Shown in pieces: positions 41,662-52,479 of a stretch of DNA of 64,000 nucleotides. Every line of letters begins with the position of its first letter. Position 1 is the first letter of the stretch. The position numbers and the translations under genes were made by a program. The DNA is from Branchiostoma floridae (lineage: Eukaryota; Chordata; Leptocardii; Amphioxiformes; Branchiostomatidae): the NCBI RefSeq assembly GCF_000003815.2, contig NC_049989.1, forward strand, positions 22,500,369-22,564,368, read 5' to 3'. The notes under the pieces were generated by a model, which saw only the letters and a program-made list of their open reading frames with translations, ran no database searches and was not told where the DNA came from.

Positions 41662-41900
41662 ACTGGTCTGCCTTTGGAACCATGTTATTTGCAATGTGAA
41701 CAGCCAATTTGGCAAAGGTTTGCAGTGAGCGCGTTTGCGCGCAGCAGAAAGCCTGTGGTGCGACACAAACCCATAGAAATGTTTTAATGTCTTGCCGTCA
41801 GACATTAATTGTCAGGTCTGACGGCAAAGCAACAAAAACATGCCTCCAGTCTCTATCCCTACAAGGCGGCAGTTCAACCCGCAGTTCTGCCCTGATGTAG
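41662..41900. mobile_element. Dispersed repeat copy B
   Basis: TGCCTTTGGAACCATGTTAT, GCCAATTTGGCAAAGG and AAACATGCCTCCAG parallel copy A at 35326. It lies immediately after the satellite. Confidence 0.7.
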
Positions 41901-42241
41901 GACAAACGTGAGTCACGTCGATATAAACCCTTATCCATATGCAGTAAGATCGAAAACAGCAGTAAAAGAAAATCCAGGGATCGTCTCATCACACGATAAA
42001 GACGTGTTTTGACGGGAACCCTAATCTTTTCTTATTGCTACTTTTGTTCCTATTTTGTTTTATGTAATTCATTTCCAGATTTTGAAACGACTTATTCTCC
42101 AGAATTGCAAGAATGAGTTACAATCGCAATAATGACAGGTTGGTTCCTGTGAATACGTGTATATTTCAAATTTGATGTGCATTATGGAGACTGCACAAAT
42201 CAGTGTGGGTCCACTTATAAATTGTGGATGTTTAACGCAAC

Positions 42242-42680
42242 AGGGCTGGTGTACAGCGGGGACGTGTTGAGTAACGGTGAGCGTGTTTGAACCTCCAGCC
42301 CAGAGGTCATGTGTTCAGATCCCCTGACATGTACCCCACCCCAGGGGTCATGTGTTCAGATCCCCTGACATGTACCCCACCCCAGGGGTCATGTGTTCAG
42401 ATCCCCTGACATGTACTCCACCCCCGGGGTCCTGTGTTCAGATCCCCTGACATGTACCCCACCCCCGGGGTCCTGTGTTCAGATCCCCTGACATGCCACT
42501 GATGTTGTGACCTTGGGAAAGGCAATTTGCACGACTTTATCCACTCCGCCTAGGTGTAAAAAATGATACCTTACTTCTGCTTGAAGGTAAAGTATCTTAG
42601 ACGCAGTGGAAAAGAACCTACTGCCCCTGCGATCTCAGGAGGGCCATGGGACTGCCTCTGCCTGCCCCTTTCATTCGTGT
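42242..42680 (+). mobile_element. SINE with internal 42-bp tandem expansion
   Basis: Head GGGCTGGTGTACAGCGGG. The segment GGTCATGTGTTCAGATCCCC (B-box-like) plus TGACATGTACCCCACCCC is repeated five times (42306-42495). The normal body follows: TTGGGAAAGGCAATTTGCAC, CTCCGCCTAGGTG. Confidence 0.8.
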
Positions 42681-42699
42681 CTGATTTCCTGGACTAACA

Positions 42700-43020
42700 C
42701 GAGTCCCGAGCGGTTATTGAGGCACGACATGTGGATCAAAGCGTTCCGCCGCGGCGGCTCCCGGAGTCCGACCGAGACTCGGGTTAATCATGCAGGGACC
42801 AAGTCGGGTTAATGGTGCAGGCCCGACAACGGGGATCCGGAACAATGAGCGCCAACCGAGGAAAATCAAAGTTTTATCGACGCGCCGTTTGGACATGAAA
42901 GCGGGACGTGATCCGGTTATTTACCGCCGCGCGGGTTATCGACACGACTTTACCTCCGGGACTTTATCGACACGACTATCGGAAACATCGTGCCTCCGCG
43001 GCCCACGACGGGGCTCAAAG
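42700..43020. other. GC-rich unique stretch, no gene
   Basis: CpG-rich with two TTATCGACACGACT words. No exon is recognised. Confidence 0.35.
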
Positions 43021-43945
43021 GGTCCATAGAACCTTATAGTCCAACCTTAGGACTTACAGGCCCACGACGGGGCTCAAAGGGTCCATGGAACCTTAGAGTT
43101 TGACAGAAGAACTTCTGTCCCGCCATTACAAGCCGTCACCATCCGATGGGTCCTGCCGTGCTAAATACGGTCCATAGAACCCAAAACTAGGGCTCAAAGG
43201 GTCCATAGAACATTATAGCCCAACCGAAGGACTTCTAACCGACACTCCGGGCCGTTTCCACTGATCCCTTTCGTCTGATGAGTCCTGACGTGTTACAGAC
43301 TGTCCATATAGGCCCACACTGTCACTGGGGATGAGAGGGTCCATAGAACCTTATAGTTCCACATAAGTGCTCAGAGGCTCTAAAGAACGTTATGATTCCA
43401 CATTAAGGCTTCTGCTCTACCACAGAGGACTGCATTGGGCCCTTTGTCCATCACAGGGGGTTATAGTCCCACACTGGGGCTCTAAGGGTCCACAGAACGT
43501 CAGAGTCATATATGTGGGTTTCTGTCATGCCACAGAGGGCTAATAAGACGGTATAGTCCCACATTAGGGCCCCGGTAATACCACTGGGGTCCATAGGAAG
43601 TTATAGTCCCACATTGGGGCACCTGTCCTAACACCGGGGTCCCTAGGACGTTATAGTCCCACATTAGGGCCCCTGTAATGCCACTGGGGGTCCATAGGAC
43701 GTTTTAGTCCCACATTAGGGCACCTTTCCTAACATTGGGGTCCATAGGACGTTATGGTCCCACATTAGGGCCCCGGTAATACCACTGGGGTCCATAGGAA
43801 GTTATAGTCCCACATTGGGGCACCTGTCCTAACACTGGGGTCCATAGGACGTTATAGTCCCACATTAGGGCCCCGGTAATACCATTGGGGTCCATAGGAA
43901 GTTATAGTCCCACATTGGGGCACCTGTCCCGCCACCGGCCCCCAT
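43020..43945 (+). repeat. ~57-bp degenerate tandem repeat
   Basis: GGTCCATAGGACGTTATAGT, CCCACATTAGGGC and CTGTAATGCCACTGG units. About 15 copies, most regular at 43540-43920. Confidence 0.92.
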
Positions 43946-44440
43946 GGGGGTCCAGACTCCATAGATGTTGTAGCGCTACGCCTTGACAACAAAACGCCCG
44001 CTGTAGTACAACCACTGCAACTTGAAAGCTCAGTGTAACAACCCGGGAAACATTGAGCACTGTGTGTAGTACATCGGCATCGACCCTGATGTCAGCAAAT
44101 TAGAATGTACTGCCCCGCCAAACTTCCCAATAAAGATACAATCGTGTCTGCAGAATTTGAACCGCCGTTTTATGGACTGTTTGGGTAAGTATTCAATATT
44201 TGGCACGGTCCGTGTTTTCGCGTGCAGATAAGAGCCCACCCAGGGCGTTTCTGTGATGGTGTATGATAGGCTTACCACCTTTATAACAGACGCTTCTGGC
44301 GCTGTTTAAAGCCGTTTGGTTTTGTCTGAGGTAGATTGGAATGTGAGAGTAAGACGGTTCCGTGATTTCGTTAAGTTTTCGGAGAATTCCTTTCTTGGAA
44401 TTCGGGTTAAAGTTTAATGAATGGTAACGTTTTTTTGGCG
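43945..44440. other. Intergenic, no gene seen
   Basis: No repeat or splice pattern that I can support. Confidence 0.4.
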
Positions 44441-44720
44441 TCGTCATGGCGCAAAGGTGTGGGTGAGAGGACCCCTGACATGCCATCGACGTCGTGCCAT
44501 TTTGACAGACACACGGCTATCCTCACACCATCTAGGTGTAGAAACATGAGTACCTGACTTAGGTTGGGGACGTAAAAGGTGGTGAAAGGAGGGATGGGCT
44601 CCACCTTCTAATACCGTTCCCTAGACAAAGAAGATAACAACCCATTGTCACCACCTCCTCTAGAACGCTACAGGGCTATCTTTCCGTTTACCTTTTAACG
44701 CAGATTTGCAGGGGCAAGAC
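44440..44720 (+). mobile_element. SINE body
   Basis: GACCCCTGACATGCCATC, ACACCATCTAGGTGTAGAAA, GTACCTGACTTAGG and GGTGGTGAAAGGAG, in the same order as the SINE interrupted at 12948. Confidence 0.7.
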
Positions 44721-44869
44721 CTTCAGGTTCGAATGAATGGCATCTTGGTTCAGGACTGCTTTCGATGGTTCTTTGTACGTCAGTCTCCCTAATATATACA
44801 TGCATATATTATTATGCAGACATGGTCACAGGTTACTGTAGTATCTGCGAATTGCGATTCAATCAGATC

Positions 44870-45165
44870 TTTTCATCATCGCATATCCGTCTTGTCAACA
44901 GGATGCTGATTGGTTGGTATCGCCAGGATATCGCCTGTTTCGCCAAGAAATGTCAATCATATTAGTGAGCACTTGGTTGTGTACAAAGAAGTGTGTTATT
45001 TACGTCAATCTTACTTTCCACGGGAGCTGATTGGTTGATATCGCACGTTTCGCATGTCAATCATACGTAGTTTTCCAGGGTGCTGATCGGCTGATACCGT
45101 CTCCTCCGCCATGTACATGTCAATCATAGTTTCGCAAGGCGCTGATTGGTTGATATCCCTATTGT
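44870..45165 (+). repeat. ~110-bp degenerate repeats with CCAAT-type and PBX-like words
   Basis: CTGATTGGTTG near 44905, 45030 and 45139 alternates with TGTCAATCAT near 44952, 45053 and 45118. Low identity between units otherwise. Confidence 0.6.
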
Positions 45166-45539
45166 TTGATCCTTACAGACATTTGTTCTTAACATCTAAC
45201 CTCTGCAAACGGTGTTTACAAACATGAAAAACACATCAGTATGCGGGTAGCATTTCATTAAGGAAACATTGTAGAATGTAAACTAACTTTGGAAATTGTG
45301 TGGAAATTAATGTTTGCCTTTTGTCCTTTGTCAAGGAAGATGCAAAATTTGGGTGAGCCCAATTTTTTGTCTGGCAGTTACACTTCAACTTCAACTTCGA
45401 CACAGATCAACTTTAAGGTAATCTACTCAAATCGTCCCATGCATATAGAATGACACACATCAGCATGTCTTCAGCCAATAAGAAGACATCCGTTATGAAT
45501 CTTCCCCAGGCGGACAAAACGTTTGTTTTATAAAATAAA

Positions 45540-45730
45540 ACCCGCTGCTTTGTTCTCGGCACCGCCCGCGTCGTTCCCTGATGAAATAAGCGGCGTCCCA
45601 GATCACCCCAGCGGCGTGTAAAGCAACATCAACCTGCGGCCTGTAAAGCAACATCAACCTGCGGCCTGTAACACGGTCGGAACGTGCCTCGGTGCCGTTT
45701 TCCCGCCGTTTCTGGTCCCGTGGAGCCGGG
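45540..45730. promoter_or_regulatory. GC-rich single-copy island with 26-bp duplication
   Basis: GTAAAGCAACATCAACCTGC occurs twice in tandem within CpG-rich unique DNA. Candidate regulatory only. Confidence 0.25.
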
Positions 45731-45944
45731 AATCCCTGAGGCAGGAAGGTTTTATCTGCACAGCATCAAGGTTCCACCGCTCCGGGCAAGTCAACTTGTA
45801 GTTCCTCTGGTAACCTTAAACTTCCTTGCCGAAGAAAGGGTGATTTGTAGAGAATCACCAATTCTAGACGGAAAGATTTTGCACGATCGCACACCCCACC
45901 ATCCCCAGACACGGAACCCCCATTTTACCTATCAAAGGGACGGG

Positions 45945-46110
45945 CCCAGCCGAAGCTAGGTACTCATTTTCACCCGTTTTAAAGTGCGGAAAGCCGTGTT
46001 AAATGCCTTTCCCAAGGGCACAAGATCGGTAACACGGCAGCCGGATTCAAACCCGAGACCTTTGGGTCCCGAGCCGAACACACTGCCACTGCGATACGCG
46101 GTCCCACTGG
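45945..46110 (-). mobile_element. tRNA-derived SINE, inverted
   Basis: On the minus strand: GTTCGGCTCGGGACCC, B-box GGTTTGAATCC, CTTGGGAAAGGCATTTAA, GAAAATGAGTACCTAGC. The B-box is nearly canonical. Confidence 0.78.
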
Positions 46111-46249
46111 CATATAAGTTTTGGCATATAAGAACATACGAGCGATCATAAATAGCGCATCGTAATGGCCTGCGTACGAGGCTAAGGCACGGACTGTACT
46201 ACGCTGTAGGTCCCGAGTCCTTCATTTCGGGTCTCGCTCGGAAAGGAAA

Positions 46250-46450
46250 AGGAAAGTGATCTCGATCCAGTTTTAGCTCACTGAAGAGCTAGTCTTCCAC
46301 TGGTCATGACAGAGAGGAAAGACGCTTTGTACAGTATCTACAAGTTCGTTGTACCTGGGAAATTCCCCTAGCTCTTTTAGACAAGCACAACGAACAGTGG
46401 ACCACGGCTTAACGTCCTGTCTTAAGCACGGACGACTCCACCACAATCCC
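46250..46450. mobile_element. Dispersed repeat shared with 10376-10560
   Basis: CTTCCACTGGTCATGACAGA, TTGTACAGTATCTACAAGTT and CACGGCTTAACGTCCTGTC match the element in the first intron of the HECTD4-like gene. Confidence 0.72.
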
Positions 46451-46919
46451 TTGACCTAACGCCTATGGTTAATGCAGCGCGTTTTGTGCCTTGCTTGCAG
46501 GAGGTATCAGGGAGCAGCTCAAACCAGCAAGATAACCACCCGCTACGTAAAGGTCTGCATATGGAGGTGAAGGGAGCGTGTTTTGTGTGCGCCTGACGAC
46601 AGGAAACAGTGCCGGAAATTACCGTCAACAAACTCATAATTAAACATATCGTGCTATTCAATCCCAAATAAGGATCGTCGTTGTCAATGCTCCTGCTGCT
46701 TTGCGATATAAGAACACGCGAAGTATCAGGAGAAAAATGAAAATCAGCCAGAAAAGCCCAATACGGATCCCCCAGCCACACAGATGCTACAAAAGCGCGT
46801 TTCTCGCCCTGGCTGCTGTTGGTGACAGGAAGCAGTGCTTTACGGGGCGGGAATCGACGATGATAACTCCTGATGATTAAACATATCGTTCTTTTCATTC
46901 CCAAATTAGGCCGATCGTT

Positions 46920-47080
46920 CTCGGTTCGGAGATGCTCCGTTCTGACTCGTTCATCGATTTCTTTTCATCGCCGGAAGCGCGGCTGCGACTAATCAATGTC
47001 AAGGACAAGATACGGACTCTTATCTCTCCGCGCACGCCGATCACGTGACCACCCCTCGGCGGTCCCGCTTCCTGCCAGAT
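46920..47080. promoter_or_regulatory. GC-rich single-copy stretch with E-box
   Basis: GATCACGTGACC, CTTATCTC and GACTAATCAATG lie within 120 bp of unique sequence. Candidate enhancer by composition only. Confidence 0.25.
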
Positions 47081-47084
47081 ATTA

Positions 47085-47401
47085 GGTGTGCTGGTCTCTC
47101 TTCAATCACTCCCCCATAAACACTGGTGTGAGATCCGTACATCCACACCACACACACAAACACTGGTGTGAGATCTGAGATGTGCTGGTCTCTCTTCAAT
47201 GACTTCTGGACACCCACACAAACACTAGTGTGAGAACCGTACACCCTCCACACAAACACTGGTGTGAATTCCGTACACCCACGCCCCCCCCCCCCCCACA
47301 CAAAACAGTAGTGTGAGATCTAGAATGTGCTGGCCTTTTTTCAATCACACCCACATCCACACCAAAACTGGTGTGAGATCCGTTCATCCACACACACACG
47401 T

Positions 47402-47442
<41 letters not shown>

Positions 47443-47475
47443 CTGGTGTGAGATCTGAGAGGTGCTGGTCTCGCT
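47085..47475 (+). repeat. ~60-bp degenerate tandem repeat (CACTGGTGTGAGATC)
   Basis: About six units of ACAAACACTGGTGTGAGATC plus TGCTGGTCTCTCTTCAAT, with a CA tract and a C-run. Confidence 0.9.
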
Positions 47476-47499
47476 TCGATCCCCCCAACTCTACTCTTA

Positions 47500-48420
47500 G
47501 CCTAGCACCCCCTGCAACACCCCCTCAAATCTAAGATGCACTAGCCTCACTACATCGTGACAATAAAACGACCCATCCCCAGGGGTCTGCCATGAACTCC
47601 CAGGGCAATAGCATGTAGCCGGTGGGTACCCCGCTGCCCGACCCGAACCTCTACAGTACACCAGAGCGGCTTGGAGGATAATGCCCTGTTGCTGTAAGGG
47701 CAATGTGCGGGTAGATCCTGTTGCTGTACGGGAAGGCGTGACGAAGTGGATGCGCTTAGCCGCCCGTACCGTGATGTTTCTGAAAGCGGCGTTTCTGAGC
47801 CCCATGAGATGCGCAAACCCCGCGGGAAGCCGTGACAAAGTTGGCGCAAACAGCCCCTCTGGGCAGGATTTATTCCCACGATAATGTAAGAAAACTGCTC
47901 TTTGCACCACAGGCCGCAGTTCAGCACCAGGGACAGCAATAAAACCAGTCAGTTAAAGTAAAATGTGAAGCAATCATCATCCATTCAGGCACGAAGCTTT
48001 TACGGCAGCTAGTAGTCTTGAGTGCGTTATGCCTGTGGCACTGCTTGTGTTTTCAGCCAAGCACCCCACATCGCCACTTCTCTTCCATCTCAGCCCTCCG
48101 AATCTCATCAGGCCCCGCCAGTTTGGCAGGTCGCCAGACGGAACGTGACGTGCTCCCCAGAATAAACTTCCGGCGGCCCGACTCGCGGAACGCGCTGCTT
48201 CATTGGGCGCTGCAGAGATAATTGCTCCCAAAGTTGCCTTCAAAGCTACTAAGTTCTTACAAAAAGCGCCTTTGACGCTCCGCATAGCAACGTAAAACGT
48301 GACCTCTGACCCCTGGGGCGTGACCGTGACTGCGGTAAGAAGCGGGTTGATGGCGGGAGCCGCGCGGGGATGAGTGACCTCTGACCCCTGGAAGCGCGCG
48401 GGGATGAGTGCGGCGATTCG
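47500..48420. other. Intergenic, no supported gene
   Basis: Overlapping minus frames of 100-137 codons exist but lack splice sites and family similarity. GGTTGCTGTA..GGG duplications occur near 47690-47730. Confidence 0.4.
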
Positions 48421-48440
48421 CGCAAATTGTTCCGCGGCTT

Positions 48441-48716
48441 TAACAAATGCACTACGTTCGTGTGGTGCATTCTGCGAGGTTACAAATGCACTACGTTCGT
48501 GTGGTGCATTCTGCAGGGTAACAAATGCACTACGTTCGTGTGGTGCATTCTGCAGGGTAACAAATGCACTACGTTCGTGTGGTGCATTCTGCAGGGTAAC
48601 AAATGCACTACGTTCGTGTGGTGCATTCTGCAGGGTAACAAATGCACCACGTTCGTGTGGTGCATTCTGCAGGGTAACAAATGCACTACGTTCGTGTGGT
48701 GCATTCTGCGGGGTAA
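48441..48716 (+). repeat. 39-bp tandem repeat, 7 copies, each a hairpin
   Basis: AATGCACTACG TTCG TGTGGTGCATT: the arms pair over 11 positions (two G-U type) around a TTCG loop, followed by the spacer CTGCAGGGTAACA. One unit has CACCACG. Open frames in several phases are a repeat effect. Confidence 0.95.
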
Positions 48717-49109
48717 ATGATGTAAAGGGCGGTCACACCGGCATTCTGCACCCTCAGTGACTCTCTGGGTCTAAAAATTAAAAACTTAGATTTTGGCTCA
48801 TAACAGTTTCTATTCGAATTGTCCCTTCCTCAACTTTGTTGACCTTTGTGCCACTAAAAGGTGAAAAACAACTACAAACCCCCACCATCTGCTTGGAGAA
48901 CGGTGCGGACTGAGGTGATGCGCTTCCCTGATACCCACGTGACTCGCTGGTTAAACCAGTCTGGTCATTAGTGCTGTTTGCCATAAATGTTGAGAAACAC
49001 TGTCTTATAGATACATTCCGTAAAATGGTGCTATCCATGACCTTAAATTCACAAGCATTTTAACCTCGGCCTCTGTAAGATGGCTTTGGATGTATACGAG
49101 TGGCAGTTA

Positions 49110-49390
49110 ACATGTCTTACGGTGCATTATGGTTTACATTTTACAATTCCGTTTCTAACTTGGACAAACCGATAAATGGTGCATGGGTTTATACTTAACA
49201 ACATGCCTCATGGTGCAGGTTTACACTTTACAATTCCGTTTCTAACTGCGACAAATGGTAAAATGGTGCATGGGTTTACACTTAATAAAATGCCTCATGG
49301 TGCAGGGTTTACACTTTACATGAGCATGTCTTAAGGTGCAGGGTTTATACTTTACAATTCCGTTTCTAATTGCGACAAACCGATGAAGCT
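49110..49390 (+). repeat. Degenerate ~80-bp repeat (GGTGCAGGGTTTACACTT)
   Basis: About four partial units with TACAATTCCGTTTCTAA and GCGACAAA. Confidence 0.8.
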
Positions 49391-49559
49391 GTCTTGAATC
49401 TGGACCCGAGCGAGGCGGATTCGGTCTTACGTCACGCTTGGGCGGCTGTGCCGGACTCCTGAATACAAATGTTCCAGTCGGAAATGGTTGAAAGATGAGC
49501 ACAAAACTTTGCATACTTAAGTCAGCGATATGCAGATCCTTATCATGCGGCATGCGTGT

Positions 49560-51120
49560 GGCAGGGGTTCTCTACACACCTCGCACACTACTTGCATTCG
49601 TGAAAAATTGCACTCAAATGTAACGTTACAGAGTTCACCAAACAAGTCTCAAAATGGCATACTTGATATATCTCAACACACAGACCGGGAACATTGATCA
49701 TAAGCAAATGCATCAATGGTAAGGTAGATAGAACCGAATGTCGAAACAGATTGTCCAACCCACATAGTACCTGTAAAACGTCAGGGATTCACAGAATATT
49801 TCATATATCGAATACTAGTAATCGGTTTCGGATTCAGAACCGACCAGGTTCGTGCGGTATGAACGTCGAGTCAATCGGTCACGAGACGGTTGGTTTTTTG
49901 AGATAACGAAATTTGCATCATGTTTTAATAATTTCACTAAGAAAATAAATGCAGTTGTGGCAGCAGTCAAGTACAAAGCTACATACCCCCCCGTGTGTCA
50001 TGACGTCATTATCAAACGACAGTATTGTTGGTCATGAACTTGTTCATTTCCTCCATCCTGACTAGTTAGACTACGAAACCCCTAACAAACTATGTTGGCT
50101 TTGACTTACTGTTCTACACTGGTAGCCTTGGGAACGACACCTTTCCTATCACACGGGACAGTCTCACTTTGGCTACTGTACATGCTAGTAACGTACATCT
50201 AAGTGTTAACTGCGGTCGCCGATATTTGACCTTGCCGTGGGCTGTTTTCCACTTTTTTTTTCATCTAAGAAAGCTGCGGTTTTTGTTGCACTTGTCTATC
50301 ATTGATGACCAGTAGTGCCCCTCAAATTGTACTGTCTTATTTATAAGACAAACTCGTGGTTTTCGAAGAAAGAATCTTTAAAAGAAATTGTCATGACGTC
50401 ATTTGTTCTGTTGAAGTAACGGATTCCAGCCATATTCACTTTTCAAAACATACCTAATTTCATCAAACAGACTCACGTCGTACTTAAACTTTAAAGCTGG
50501 GTTTCTGTTATAAACCGGTAACGCCTGTGGATAACGTTCATGGATTATGATCCACAAGCGAGAGTGAAATGGTGCTACATGAACAGGGCAGCGACGCCGC
50601 CTAGTGTCCGAGTCGCTAACTGCAGCAATGACACTTAACGTTGGTAAAGTTGAGATCTCGGCGGTTTCTGCTACTTCTAATGAATATTTACATGGTCAGC
50701 TTCTATGTTCAAGAATAATACATCATCAATTTCTGTGCATTCATGAGTCTCTCCAGCTTCTGTGCACATGTGGATTACGTCAGTGATTGCTGTTCACACA
50801 TCATCCGTTTCTGTGCAGCTGTAGATAGGGTGTGAATGAATAAATATGAAACGCAAGATTAGTTACGCAAGGAAGTGAAAATTTGTAAAGGGCCATATGT
50901 TTTAAATAGCATCCGCTACTTTCTGGTGAAGTCTATTCCTTTGTTTCAGTAACTGTTATCTTGAGTAACTCGGGGTTGTGTTGCCTGCACAGCAGGGTTC
51001 TGTCTTCACGACTAGGATGTCTACATCGGAGGCGTTTCGATGACCGTCTGGAACCTTCTTAATGGCAATTCTGGCAGTTGTGTTGCTTGTTGGTTTGTGT
51101 GTAGCGGGTTGAAGCTTTGG
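49560..51120. other. Intergenic, no gene seen
   Basis: Single-copy, moderately AT-rich. No splice-flanked open frames that I can support. Confidence 0.45.
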
Positions 51121-51129
51121 TAGCTAGTT

Positions 51130-51665
51130 ACGTGCGGCAAGTTGTTGATTTGATAGCCAGCTAAGTGTGGCAAGTTGTAGATTTGATGTCCAGCTAAGTG
51201 TAGCGAGTTGTAGCTTTGCTAGCCAGCTAAGTGTGGCAAGTTATGGCTTTGGTAGCCAGCTAAGGGTGGCAAGTTGTAGCTTTGGTAGCCAGCTTAATGT
51301 GGCAAGTAGCTTAATTAGCCAGCTAAGAAATTACAGCCTTGCTGGTCAGCTAAGTGTGGCGAGTTGTAGATTTGTTAGCCAGCTAAGTGTGGCGAGTTGT
51401 AGATTTGGTAGCCAGCTTAATGTGGCAAGTAGCTTAATTAGCCAGCTAAGAAATTACAGCCTTGCTGGTCAGCTAAGTGTGGCGAGTTGTAGATTTGGTA
51501 GCCAGCTAAGTGTGGCAAGTTGTACATTTGGTAGCCAGCTAAGTGTGGCAAGTTGTAGCTTTGGTAGCCAGCTAAGTGTGGCAAATTGTAGCTTTGGTAG
51601 CCAGCTAAGTGTGGCGAGTTGTAGATTTGTTAGCCATCTTAGTGTGGCAAGTTGTAAGTGTTGCA
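51130..51665 (+). repeat. 33-bp tandem repeat, ~15 copies
   Basis: TAGCCAGCTAAGTGTGGCAA plus GTTGTAGCTTTGG. A 66-bp derivative (TTAATTAGCCAGCTAAGAAA) appears twice, showing a larger duplication. An 11-residue periodic frame (SQLSVASCSFG) is open, probably only because 33 is divisible by three. Confidence 0.95.
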
Positions 51666-51814
51666 AGTAGCGACACAAACGACTGAGACAGACAGAATCG
51701 TCACCAAACATGGTTGTTTTTATTTCAGTCTTCAGAGGATAAGTCCATTCAGTTACTGTTTGTTACTTATTGCCATAGTGAATCAGAGTAAAGTATTTAC
51801 AGAACTGTCCTGCA

Positions 51815-52270
51815 ACACCTGACACACAGGTAAAGCACCTGCACCAGGTGAGAAACACCTGGAGGTTAGACTCTTCTCACACCTGCTACTGTATCTGCCA
51901 AAGTCCCCACATGTCCAACAGGTGAGCCACTGGCACAGGTAGGCCAGGTGAAGTGTCTAGTACATTTGGGCCAGGTGAGAACTGGCACAGGTGAATAAGG
52001 TTAACACTCAGTACAGGTGAACCCTTTGCACAGGTGAACAATCTGCACAGGTGAACACCTCGTACAGGTGACCACCGCGTACAGGTGAACACTCAGTACA
52101 GGTGAACACTCAGTACAGGTGAACACTTTGCACAGGTGTACACTTAGCACAGGTGAACACCTTAGCACAGGTGAACACTCAGTACAGGTGAACACCTCGC
52201 GCAGGTTAACACCTCGGAACACTCAGTACAGGTGAACACCTTGCACAGGTGCTACAGGTATGTCAGGTGT
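51815..52270 (+). repeat. CAGGTG-rich degenerate minisatellite
   Basis: About 20 occurrences of CAGGTG in units such as GTACAGGTGAACACTCA and GCACAGGTGAACACC, of 12-24 bp. Confidence 0.93.
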
Positions 52271-52479
52271 GCCCCTGCTGGACAGCAAAACCAGTTTAAC
52301 AGTTTAAAATCAGATCGTCGCTTGTGCCCGGAGGCAGCGACAGGAGAGAAACCAGCTCAAACCAGTTCAAACCGGTTCATATCAGTCCAAACCAGTTCAC
52401 ATCAGTCTTGTTTCCAATCCAGATCAGAAACCAGCCTGCGGCTTTTTCAAATGAGGGAAACTTCAGGACAAAGTTGTGT

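Noticed and set aside
47497-47939. Overlapping minus-strand frames of 129-137 codons
   Set aside because: Two competing frames, no domain or splice evidence, and internal short repeats.
48374-48760. Plus-strand 128-codon frame with 13-residue repeats
   Set aside because: The repeat is a hairpin-forming 39-bp unit; several phases and both strands are open, which argues against coding.
51167-51670. Plus-strand 167-codon frame (SQLSVASCSFG repeats)
   Set aside because: 33-bp periodicity explains the open frame; no signal peptide, splice sites or unique flanks.
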